6,760 nt of DNA from Gammaproteobacteria bacterium (GTDB lineage Bacteria > Pseudomonadota > Gammaproteobacteria > Tenderiales > Tenderiaceae): positions 1-6,760 of the forward strand of contig JAJRWO010000046.1 of NCBI GenBank assembly GCA_024276775.1, given 5' to 3'. Position numbers and translations under genes: made by a program. Below, in pieces: positions 1-5,722 of this stretch. Below the pieces are notes generated by a model, which had not been told where the DNA came from, searched no databases, and saw nothing but the letters and a program-made list of their open reading frames with translations. Position 1 is the first letter of the stretch. The number at the start of each line of letters is the position of its first letter.

Positions 1-576
1 GCGATAGCAATAGACTCTAATGTAATACTTGAGCATGTGGGGATAAATCCAACCCGGACAGGTGTTATTGATATTCTGCGTCTAATGGGGGCACAGATTG
101 AGGTGATTAATGAGCGTGAGGTGGGTGGTGAGCCAGTGGCGGATATCCGCATCCGTTCCAGCAGGCTGAAGGGCATCCATATTCCAGAGCATCTGGTGCC
201 ATTGGCCATCGATGAGTTTCCAGCTTTGTTTGTTGCGGCAGCCTGCGCCGATGGCGAGACTGTTTTAACAGGTGCTGAGGAGTTGCGTGTTAAAGAGAGT
301 GATCGTATTCAGGTCATGGCTGATGGTTTGATCAAAATGGGTATCAAGGTAGAACCAACTGTCGATGGAATTGTGATTGAGGGAGGGCCGCTGACGGCTG
401 CGGAGGTAGACAGCCACGGGGATCATCGCATTGCTATGAGTTTTGCGATGGCTGCATTACGGGCACAAGGCGATGTTATTATCAATGACTGCGCCAACGT
501 AAATACCTCTTTTCCAAATTTTGTCTCACTGGCCAGTCGTGCTGGTTTGAAAATTAAACTAATGGACCAGGGTTGA
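1..576 (+). CDS. aroA: 3-phosphoshikimate 1-carboxyvinyltransferase (EPSP synthase), C-terminal part, 5' end outside window
   Basis: The reading frame is open from base 1, so this is the last 191 codons of a protein of about 430-450 residues. EPSP synthase is cytoplasmic and joins shikimate-3-phosphate to phosphoenolpyruvate in the chorismate pathway. Visible motifs are GINPTRTG (40-63), the acidic IDEFP segment holding the likely catalytic Asp (208-222), RVKESDR with the PEP-binding Lys (286-306), GDHR (418-429) and NTSFPNF (502-522). The wording of these blocks (NPTRTG, DE[FY]P, ELRVKESDR, DHRIAMSF, TSFP) matches class II, CP4-like enzymes as I remember them and differs from the E. coli type. 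The class-defining N-terminal residues are outside the window. The TGA stop lies 7 nt before cmk, so the two genes are probably cotranscribed. Confidence 0.97.
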   Translation, partial: AIAIDSNVILEHVGINPTRTGVIDILRLMGAQIEVINEREVGGEPVADIRIRSSRLKGIHIPEHLVPLAIDEFPALFVAAACADGETVLTGAEELRVKESDRIQVMADGLIKMGIKVEPTVDGIVIEGGPLTAAEVDSHGDHRIAMSFAMAALRAQGDVIINDCANVNTSFPNFVSLASRAGLKIKLMDQG

Positions 577-583
577 AACAGGT

Positions 584-1282
584 ATGGCTGAACGTGGGAT
601 TAAAAACGAGGTTGATGTGATTACCATTGATGGCCCGAGCGGTTCGGGTAAGGGCACAATTAGTCGTTTGCTAGCCAATCGCCTGGGATGGCACTTCCTT
701 GATAGCGGTGCGTTGTATCGGTTGGTAGGGCTGGCAGCAACACGTCATGCGATTAAATTTAATGACACAAGTGGTTTGGCCACATTGGCCGCCCACCTGG
801 ATGTTGAGTTTGTCTCAGATGAAGATGGTATGGAAACCAAAATTTATCTTGAAGGTGAAGAGGTTACGAACACTATTAGAAGTGAAGAGTGCGGTGATGA
901 CGCCTCGAAAATTGCAGCAGTTCAGGCCGTTCGTGATTCCCTGTTTGAACGCCAGCGGGCTTTTTCGGTGGCACCAGGTTTGGTTGCAGATGGCAGAGAT
1001 ATGGGAACGGTGATATTTCCCGGTGCCAGATTAAAGGTTTTTCTCACCGCAAGCCTAGAGGAACGGGCCACAAGGCGCTATAAACAGTTGAAAGAGAAGG
1101 GACTAAATGCTAATCTGTCGGCCCTTTTGGAGGAGCTATCCGGACGCGATGAGCGTGACAGGAATCGCTCTTCGTCACCATTGGTGGTCGCAGACGGCGC
1201 TGTTACTATTGATACATCAAGCATGGGTATCGATGAGGTGGTGGAAAAAGTGTCTGACTTATGGCAACAAGTCAGTGCTTAA
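584..1282 (+). CDS. cmk: Cytidylate kinase (CMP/dCMP kinase)
   Basis: The enzyme phosphorylates CMP and dCMP with ATP to give the diphosphates needed for nucleic acid and phospholipid synthesis, in the cytoplasm. The 232-residue product is close to the E. coli length of 227. It has the P-loop GPSGSGKGT at residues 17-25, the CMP-site motif DSGALYR at 40-46, the insert domain typical of long bacterial CMP kinases, ADGRDMGT at 135-142 and the Arg-rich lid motif RDERDR at 188-193. The ATG at 584 gives a 12-residue lead before the first beta strand, about five longer than E. coli. The ribosome site is weak: AGG at 579-581 is too close and CAGGG at 568-572 is at the far limit. Coupling to aroA termination, 7 nt upstream, is plausible. 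Confidence 0.97.
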   Translation: MAERGIKNEVDVITIDGPSGSGKGTISRLLANRLGWHFLDSGALYRLVGLAATRHAIKFNDTSGLATLAAHLDVEFVSDEDGMETKIYLEGEEVTNTIRSEECGDDASKIAAVQAVRDSLFERQRAFSVAPGLVADGRDMGTVIFPGARLKVFLTASLEERATRRYKQLKEKGLNANLSALLEELSGRDERDRNRSSSPLVVADGAVTIDTSSMGIDEVVEKVSDLWQQVSA

Positions 1283-1412
1283 TTGTAAAAATTTCAAGGT
1301 GGTCTAACTATATGTAAGACCGTTTTTTTAACTCCGCAGAAAGCGGAATAACTAGTGCTCCTTATCAAGCCTGAATAGTGGGTGGTCTGATATGGAGAAG
1401 GGTAAATACGAA
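1283..1412 (+). promoter_or_regulatory. Structured leader upstream of rpsA (attenuator-like hairpin, second hairpin, strong SD)
   Basis: This 130-nt gap is unusually long for this cluster. GGTCT (1301-1305) can pair with AGACC (1317-1321), with two further pairs inside across an A-A mismatch. One base later comes a run of seven T (1323-1329), so the element resembles a weak intrinsic terminator or attenuator. A second hairpin, TCCGC-AGAAA-GCGGA, lies at 1333-1347. The sequence GGTGGTCT occurs at 1298-1305 and again at 1381-1388, just ahead of the Shine-Dalgarno GGAGAAGGG (1394-1402). TTGTAA at 1283-1288 might be a -35 box, but no good -10 follows at normal spacing. In E. coli, S1 represses its own mRNA through leader hairpins. 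A similar role here is inference only. Confidence 0.4.
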
Positions 1413-3086
1413 ATGAGCGAGAGCTTTGCGCAACTGTTAGAGGAAAGCCAGGTCGACGAACGCATGCGTCCAGGCACCATTTTTAATGCGATTGTCATCA
1501 GTGTTGATGCCAATATGGTCGTGGTAAGTGCCGGGCTGAAGTCTGATAGCGCCATTCCTGCCGAGCAGTTTTATAACGAAGAAGGCAAAGTCAACATCAA
1601 TGTTGGCGATGAAGTTGAAGTGGCACTTGAAGCTGTCGAAGATGGCTATGGTGAAACCCGCCTGTCACGTGAAAAGGCTATCCGTGCTCAAGCCTGGACG
1701 ATCCTCGAAAAGGCCATGGAAGCGAGTGAGGCTGTTATTGGCGTTCTAACAGGCAAGGTTAAAGGTGGTTACACCGTTGAGTTAAACGGAATTCGTGCTT
1801 TCTTGCCTGGTTCTCTGGTTGATGTGCGTCCAGTACGTGATGCGGCACATCTGGAAGGCAAAAGTCTGGAATTCAAGGTTGTTAAACTTGATCGTCGTCG
1901 CAATAACGTTGTTGTTTCTCGCCGTGCTGTGGTTGAAACTGAATCTAATGCCGAGCGTGAGCAGTTGCTTGAAAATCTGCAGGAAGGCCAGACTGTTAAA
2001 GGTATCGTTAAAAATCTAACTGACTACGGTGCATTCATTGACTTGGGTGGAATTGACGGCCTGCTGCATATCACTGATATGGCCTGGCGTCGTGTGCGTC
2101 AGCCGTCTGAAATTGTCAATGTTGGTGATGAAATTGACGTTAAGGTTCTGAAATTTGATAAAGAACGTCATCGTGTTTCTCTTGGTCTCAAGCAAATGGG
2201 TGAAGATCCATGGGAAGATATTGCTCGCCGTTACCCTGTTGGTGCTCGCTTGTTTGGCAAGGTGACTAACATTGCTGATTACGGTTGTTTTGTTGAGATT
2301 GAAAGCGGTGTTGAAGGCTTGGTTCACGTCTCAGAAATGGATTGGACCAACAAAAATATCCACCCTTCAAAGGTTGTTCACGTTGGTCAAGAGACTGAAG
2401 TGATGGTCCTGGATATCGATGAGGAACGTCGTCGTATCTCATTGGGCATGAAACAATGTGCTTCAAATCCATGGGACACATTTGCAGCTACGCATAGCAA
2501 GGGTGACAAGATCTCCGGTACGATTAAATCAATTACTGATTTTGGTGTATTCGTTGGTCTGGAAGGTGGTATAGACGGTTTGTTGCATTTGTCTGATTTA
2601 TCATGGAATGATGGTGGAGAAGATGCTGTACGCAATTACTCTAAGGGTGATGAGGTTGAGGCTGTGATTTTGGCGATTGATCCCGAACGTGAGCGTATTT
2701 CTTTGGGTGTTAAGCAATTGGATCAAGACCCATTCTCACAATATGTTGCGGAGCATGTTAAGGGGGCGATTGTTAAAGGAACGATCACAGAGGTAGACGC
2801 GAGGATGGTAGTCATTAATTTGGCTGATAGTGTAGATGGTTATCTGCGTTCTTCTGAACTTTCTCAGGATCATGTCGCCGATGCGCGTACTTTATTGAAT
2901 GTGGGCGATGAGATTGAGGCTAAGTTTACGGGTGTCGATCGTAAAAACCGTACCATTATGTTGTCGATCAAAGCGAAAGATAACGATGAAGAGCAAGAAG
3001 CAGTGAAGGAATATAGTTCCGGCTCTGCGGCTGGTGCCACCACCTTGGGTGACCTGTTAAAAGAACAGATTGACTCTAAAAGTTAA
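1413..3086 (+). CDS. rpsA: 30S ribosomal protein S1
   Basis: S1 binds mRNA and helps the 30S subunit load structured or weak-SD messages. It also often represses its own translation. The product from 1413 is 557 residues, the E. coli length, and begins MSESFAQL like other gammaproteobacterial S1 proteins. Six S1 (OB-fold) repeats sit near residues 20-87, 105-171, 192-260, 277-347, 364-434 and 451-520. The first two are the divergent ribosome-binding pair. The later ones carry the typical [ADS]-[FY]-G-x-[FI]-[VI] and DGLLH[IL] patterns, for example TDYGAFIDLGGIDGLLH. An in-frame ATG at 1392 would add seven residues, but the Shine-Dalgarno GGAGAAGGG (1394-1402) overlaps it and is well placed for 1413. 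A strong terminator follows. Confidence 0.99.
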   Translation: MSESFAQLLEESQVDERMRPGTIFNAIVISVDANMVVVSAGLKSDSAIPAEQFYNEEGKVNINVGDEVEVALEAVEDGYGETRLSREKAIRAQAWTILEKAMEASEAVIGVLTGKVKGGYTVELNGIRAFLPGSLVDVRPVRDAAHLEGKSLEFKVVKLDRRRNNVVVSRRAVVETESNAEREQLLENLQEGQTVKGIVKNLTDYGAFIDLGGIDGLLHITDMAWRRVRQPSEIVNVGDEIDVKVLKFDKERHRVSLGLKQMGEDPWEDIARRYPVGARLFGKVTNIADYGCFVEIESGVEGLVHVSEMDWTNKNIHPSKVVHVGQETEVMVLDIDEERRRISLGMKQCASNPWDTFAATHSKGDKISGTIKSITDFGVFVGLEGGIDGLLHLSDLSWNDGGEDAVRNYSKGDEVEAVILAIDPERERISLGVKQLDQDPFSQYVAEHVKGAIVKGTITEVDARMVVINLADSVDGYLRSSELSQDHVADARTLLNVGDEIEAKFTGVDRKNRTIMLSIKAKDNDEEQEAVKEYSSGSAAGATTLGDLLKEQIDSKS

Positions 3087-3095
3087 AAGGTAGTG

Positions 3096-3135
3096 AAAAT
3101 CCCCTCTGGAAGCAATTCCAGGGGGATTTTTTTTT
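3096..3135 (+). terminator. Rho-independent terminator after rpsA
   Basis: The stem pairs AAAATCCCC plus CTGGAA (3096-3111, with one bulged T) against TTCCAG plus GGGGATTTT (3116-3130). It is closed by a GCAA tetraloop (3112-3115) of the stable GNRA class. A run of nine T (3127-3135) overlaps the 3' arm and continues past it. It begins 10 nt after the rpsA stop. It should separate rpsA transcription from ihfB, which then needs its own promoter or partial read-through. Confidence 0.95.
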
Positions 3136-3144
3136 GTTTAGCTG

Positions 3145-3181
3145 TTGCCAAAACTGAACAGATAAGCCAATATTGTATTAT
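3145..3181 (+). promoter_or_regulatory. Candidate sigma-70 promoter for ihfB
   Basis: The gap between the rpsA terminator and ihfB should hold a promoter. Two weak readings exist. TTGCCA (3145-3150) has CAATAT (3168-3173) at 17-bp spacing. CTGAAC (3154-3159) has TATTAT (3176-3181) at 16 bp. The second has the better -10 box and the first the better -35 box. I see no convincing IHF-binding consensus that would indicate the autoregulation known in E. coli. The location is well supported, the exact boxes are not. Confidence 0.35.
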
Positions 3182-3222
3182 CTACAAGGGGTTACGCTCC
3201 TGCACGTTAGAGGAAACCAATA

Positions 3223-3531
3223 ATGACAAAGTCTGAAATGATTGATTTACTAGCACAGCGTCAAAAGCATCTAACCTATAAAGACGTAGAATTTGCTGTT
3301 AAAACCATGATTGAGCAAATGGCTCAAAACCTCGCCACTGGCGAGAGGATTGAAATTAGGGGGTTTGGGAGTTTTTCACTGCATTTTCGTCCTCCACGCT
3401 TGGGAAGAAACCCTAAAACGGGTGAGCCGGTATCATTAGTGGGTAAACATGTGCCCCATTTTAAACCTGGTAAAGAGTTGAGAGAGCGCGTTAATCAGAG
3501 TATTGGACGTGTTGAAATTATTGAAAATTAA
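3223..3531 (+). CDS. ihfB: Integration host factor subunit beta
   Basis: IHF beta pairs with IHF alpha (encoded elsewhere) to form a nucleoid protein that bends DNA sharply at specific sites. It thereby affects transcription, recombination and replication. The 102-residue product begins MTKSEMID and carries the DNABII signature, with GERIEIRGFGSFSLHFRPPR at 40-59 and GRNPKTGEPV at 61-70. Pro64 at the arm tip is the intercalating proline. KHVPHFKPGKELRERV follows. It runs about eight residues longer than the E. coli protein, with a GRVEIIEN-like tail that I cannot assign a role. The start is firm: AGAGGA (3209-3214) lies 8 nt upstream. The position after rpsA and before lapA matches the conserved cluster and excludes HU or IHF alpha. 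Confidence 0.98.
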   Translation: MTKSEMIDLLAQRQKHLTYKDVEFAVKTMIEQMAQNLATGERIEIRGFGSFSLHFRPPRLGRNPKTGEPVSLVGKHVPHFKPGKELRERVNQSIGRVEIIEN

Positions 3532-3554
3532 TTGTTTTTCTCTCAAAGGGTGGG

Positions 3555-3839
3555 ATGATGTTTAAAATACTTGGGTTAGTCTTTTTGCTGCTTGTGGCTG
3601 TTGTTGTGATTAGTTTTACATCACTCAATGCTCAGTCAATACAAATCAATTACTACTTTGGAATCAAAGAATTACCTTTGGCTGTTGCCATGGTGGTTTC
3701 AATTACGATTGGTATTTTGTTTGGCTTTTTAGCTAGTTTCGGTGTGGTCATGCGCCTTAAACGTGAAAATATGAGGCTGAAGAGGGTGGCTAAAACAACT
3801 GGCAAACAACTGACACAGCTTAAATCTACCCCCGTTTAA
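3555..3839 (+). CDS. lapA: Lipopolysaccharide assembly protein A (DUF1049 family)
   Basis: LapA is a small inner-membrane protein that works with LapB in LPS assembly in E. coli, where LapB directs FtsH-dependent turnover of LpxC. The 94-residue product has two hydrophobic segments (about 5-21 and 42-65). A short periplasmic loop between them contains the family-typical pattern N-x(2)-[SE]-[VI]-x-[VIL]-[NS]-Y-x-[FL]-G, here LNAQSIQINYYFG. A basic amphipathic tail (67-90) can form a cytoplasmic helix. Two adjacent ATGs are possible. AAAGGG (3545-3550) is 4 nt before 3555 and 7 nt before 3558, so the second may be the real start, which would remove one Met. It is 23 nt after ihfB. Its expected partner lapB is reduced to a remnant just downstream. 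Confidence 0.95.
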   Translation: MMFKILGLVFLLLVAVVVISFTSLNAQSIQINYYFGIKELPLAVAMVVSITIGILFGFLASFGVVMRLKRENMRLKRVAKTTGKQLTQLKSTPV

Positions 3840-3851
3840 AAAGACCGGTTC

Positions 3852-4040
3852 ATGAGTGTGACCCAGCGATGGTTTTTGCTACCCATTGCGGCAGCTTCGG
3901 GACGATATGTCGCTTGTTTGGAATGTCATAAAATTATGGTTTTACCAGCATTGATATGGACGGGTGCTGTCCTGGCTGTCAAACCTGGTCAAGCATTAAA
4001 CCCATTCATGAATTTCAACAGGGTACAAGTATTTGATTGA
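3852..4040 (+). pseudogene. lapB: Remnant of lapB (LPS assembly protein B) with large internal deletion and frameshift
   Basis: In related genomes lapB, about 390 codons, lies between lapA and pyrF. Here only 185-189 bp remain. The 62-codon frame opens with RWFLLPIAAASGRYV (codons 6-20), which matches the LapB N-terminal membrane anchor (E. coli LLFLLLPVAAAYGWYM). It then runs straight into CLEC (3915-3926), like the first half of the LapB C-terminal rubredoxin-like zinc ribbon (YRCQKCGFT in E. coli). After 11 extra bases (3927-3937) the second half appears in another frame. GFT (3938-3946), seven residues, then CPGCQTW (3968-3988) and SSIKPI (3989-4006) follow, ending at TGA 4034-4036. The spacing from GFT to CPGC equals that in E. 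coli. The TPR repeats are gone. No clear Shine-Dalgarno precedes ATG 3852. The first frame continues to TGA 4038-4040, so a 62-residue peptide could still be made. No LapB function is expected. Confidence 0.82.
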
Positions 4041-4746
4041 TGGTCAGGACAGTGTTGTTGTAGCGCTTGATTACCCATCGGCCAAAGGGGCACTTAATCT
4101 AGCAGAGCAGCTTGACCCAAAGAATTGCCGACTTAAGGTGGGTAAGGAGTTGTTTACCCGTGAAGGGCCAGCCGTTGTAGAAAAATTACGCAATAAAGGC
4201 TTCGATATTTTTCTTGATCTGAAGTTTCACGACATCCCCAATACGACAGCGGCTGCATGTGCTGCTGCTGCTGATCTGGGAGTGTGGATGATTAATGTAC
4301 ATGCCCTGGGAGGCAGACGGATGATGGAGGCAGCACGTAACGCAGTTGATATGTCCAGCCAACAGCCACTGCTGATAGGCGTGACAATTTTAACCAGCAT
4401 GGCAGCAGACGATTTATTAGACATTGGTTTAACAGACCAACCTGCCAATGAAGTTGCGCGCTTGGCGGGGCTTGTAAAAAATTCTGGCCTGGATGGCCTG
4501 GTTTGTTCGGCCCATGAGACAACTGCCATGCGGTCTAGGTTTGGTTCTGGTTTCGTCTTGGTGACGCCTGGTATACGTCCAGCGGGTTTTGAAAAAGATG
4601 ATCAAAAGCGGACAATGACACCCACCGAGGCCCTAAATGCTGGGGCGTCTTACTTGGTTATTGGTAGGCCAATTAGCCGTGCTAAAAATCCAGTCGAAGT
4701 ATTGAAAAATATTATTGCTGAAATAAATTTGGATATTGCTGAATAG
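4033..4746 (+). CDS. pyrF: Orotidine 5'-phosphate decarboxylase
   Basis: The enzyme decarboxylates OMP to UMP, the last step of de novo pyrimidine synthesis, in the cytoplasm as a TIM-barrel dimer. The 237-residue product is close to E. coli's 245. Substrate-binding Asp13 lies in VVALDY. The catalytic Lys-Asp-Lys-Asp set is Lys35 (RLKVGKE), Asp62 and Lys64, and Asp67 (FLDLKFHD). Phosphate and loop motifs TPGIRP (178-183) and IGRPI (210-214) follow. The start is unusual: the only start-like codon in frame is TTG at 4033, since an in-frame TGA lies at 4009-4011. That TTG overlaps the ancestral lapB stop (4034-4036) and lies 3 nt before the stop of the remnant's open frame. A weak AGGG at 4020-4023 precedes it. 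Translational coupling to upstream reading is likely. Confidence 0.97.
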   Translation: MIDGQDSVVVALDYPSAKGALNLAEQLDPKNCRLKVGKELFTREGPAVVEKLRNKGFDIFLDLKFHDIPNTTAAACAAAADLGVWMINVHALGGRRMMEAARNAVDMSSQQPLLIGVTILTSMAADDLLDIGLTDQPANEVARLAGLVKNSGLDGLVCSAHETTAMRSRFGSGFVLVTPGIRPAGFEKDDQKRTMTPTEALNAGASYLVIGRPISRAKNPVEVLKNIIAEINLDIAE

Positions 4747-4767
4747 GATTTATCATCACTATTCAGC
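4738..4767. repeat. Perfect 9-bp inverted repeat across the pyrF stop codon
   Basis: GCTGAATAG (4738-4746), which includes the pyrF stop, is exactly complementary to CTATTCAGC (4759-4767). Inside the 12-nt loop, GAT (4747-4749) can pair with ATC (4755-4757), leaving one bulged A and giving a stem of up to 12 bp. No T-run follows on either strand, so it is not a standard intrinsic terminator. It may protect the 3' end of the pyrF mRNA. A second arm pair, TAAGTGA (4769-4775) and TCACTTA (4799-4805), follows directly, with the direct repeat GGTGTCA (4781-4787 and 4795-4801) within it. Confidence 0.6.
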
Positions 4768-5074
4768 GTAAGTGATCGAGGGTGTCAAGTTTACGGTGTC
4801 ACTTAGCTGGAAATATTCACTTGTTCAATACTGTATATGACGATAAATTGATTAAGTGTTTGCTTTCAATTTTGAATGGGCATTGTGCCAAAATTACTTC
4901 GTAGGGCAGGCGTTCCATTTTTTGGAAATATTTTCTCCCTTGGGCTAAAGCCAAATATCTGCAACATAGCTTCCCTTCTTGATTTTCTCCTTATTTTGTT
5001 TTTAACCACTTTTCTAAAATGGCAATTTGTTCTGGAATTTCCCATGCGTCATCACGGAGGTCCTCGCTGGAAAG
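4768..5074. other. Convergent intergenic stretch with decayed or repeat-like sequence, no confident gene
   Basis: This AT-rich stretch separates pyrF from the converging - strand genes. It holds small palindromes. AATTTT (4868-4873) and AAAATT (4890-4895) surround GGCA-TTG-TGCC (4879-4889), and TTCC/GGAA flank a T-rich loop near 4913-4926. On the - strand, in the frame of the upstream beta-barrel gene, a 27-codon stretch follows that gene's stop (5074 down to 4994). After one TAA, 57 more codons are open (4990 down to 4820). This suggests relic coding DNA or a dispersed repeat, but I recognise no family. A + strand frame at 4876-5103 lacks a ribosome site and runs into the facing gene, so it is probably not a gene. 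Confidence 0.5.
4866..4967 (-). CDS. Possible small ORF, 33 aa, unknown function
   Basis: ATG at 4967 (reading leftward) is preceded by GAAGGG (4978-4973) at 5 nt, a good ribosome-binding arrangement. It opens a 33-codon frame starting MLQIFGFSPREKIF and ending TMPIQN, with TGA at 4868-4866. The peptide is basic, has no signal peptide or membrane segment, and matches no family I know. It overlaps the inverted repeat at 4868-4895 and a competing open frame on the same strand, so chance or repeat-derived sequence is at least as likely as a gene. It would be the fourth gene of the - strand unit if real. Confidence 0.18.
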   Translation of the reverse strand: MLQIFGFSPREKIFPKNGTPALRSNFGTMPIQN

Positions 5075-5722
5075 TTAGAAAAACAGTGTCAGGCCTGTGC
5101 TGATTTCAAGGTTGTTGCTGGTTTTGTTGCTGCCTAACAGGTCGATGTCGAAGATATGGTTACGGGCATCCAGGTGTCCGGCAAGCCAGTCATTAAAAAT
5201 AAAGCGATAGCCAACCCCTATGTTTAGCGTGTGACGTTTATCGCCGCCGAACTTGGTGCTGCCGGTGCCTGCGACTAGATAAAGTGCGGTGTAAAAGGCA
5301 CGACCGCTACCGACAAAGGCTTCGCCAGGCAGAATATTAAAACCAAAGGAAATATTGTAATAGCTTAGCTCGCGCTCTGCATCGGTTAACAGTCGCACTG
5401 AGCCGCTGAGACGTTCGAAGCTGGTGTCACCGGCTGTGGCTTGGCCATAACTGGCTTCAGCAAAAAAATCTTCACTGAAGTGATAGGCCAATCGTGCCCC
5501 GGTGACAGTGCGGGTGCCAAAATCTTCAATACTGAGTTTGCCAACATAGATGCCAAGTTCAAAATTTTCCGTGTCAATACGGGCGAGCTTGACAGGCTCA
5601 CGTTTGAGGCTGGGCTTGATGACTTGGATAGGCGCGTCTGATTCGGCCTTGGCGGTGCTGAGCATCAAGCTGGTGATGATCAACGCGGTGCTTAGAAAAA
5701 AGTAACCAGTCCGATCTTCCAT
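5075..5722 (-). CDS. Outer-membrane beta-barrel domain protein (possibly the OMP_myx_plus type)
   Basis: The product has 215 residues. It begins with a signal peptide, a hydrophobic core at about 7-22 with likely cleavage after AKA (24-26). A short linker precedes a barrel domain from about 52 to the end. Alternating polar/aromatic strands are evident, for example FELGIYVGKLSIEDFG, a GARLAYHFSEDFFAEASYG block, ALYLVAGTGSTKFGG and LNIGVGYRFIFNDWLAGHLDAR. The protein ends LTLFF, the terminal aromatic that marks substrates of the BAM complex. The YHF-x-E-[DN]-FF-x-E pattern and tandem arrangement recall the small barrel family found in myxobacteria and marine gammaproteobacteria. That is from memory and unverified. 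The start at 5722 has GAGGA 9 nt upstream and overlaps the preceding gene by 31 nt, which supports cotranslation. The molecular role is unknown. Confidence 0.85.
   Translation of the reverse strand: MEDRTGYFFLSTALIITSLMLSTAKAESDAPIQVIKPSLKREPVKLARIDTENFELGIYVGKLSIEDFGTRTVTGARLAYHFSEDFFAEASYGQATAGDTSFERLSGSVRLLTDAERELSYYNISFGFNILPGEAFVGSGRAFYTALYLVAGTGSTKFGGDKRHTLNIGVGYRFIFNDWLAGHLDARNHIFDIDLLGSNKTSNNLEISTGLTLFF

Noticed and set aside
1392..1412. Upstream in-frame ATG as the start of rpsA
   Set aside because: The Shine-Dalgarno GGAGAAGGG overlaps this codon and is correctly placed for ATG 1413, where the protein matches the usual S1 N-terminus.
2016..2635. - strand frames of 71-103 codons within rpsA
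   Set aside because: They are antisense to S1 repeats with full conservation on the + strand.
3136..3222. IHF-binding site for ihfB autoregulation
   Set aside because: No sequence fits the WATCAA-N4-TTR consensus on either strand in this gap.
4227..4529. Long - strand frames inside pyrF
   Set aside because: They are antisense shadows of a pyrF with all catalytic residues intact.
4876..5103. 75-codon + strand ORF after pyrF
   Set aside because: It has no ribosome site, a composition unlike a real protein, and runs into the facing barrel gene. Its upstream part overlaps palindromic sequence.
5441..5641. 66-codon + strand ORF inside the second barrel gene
   Set aside because: It is antisense to a well-supported signal-peptide/barrel protein, with no ribosome site or family match.
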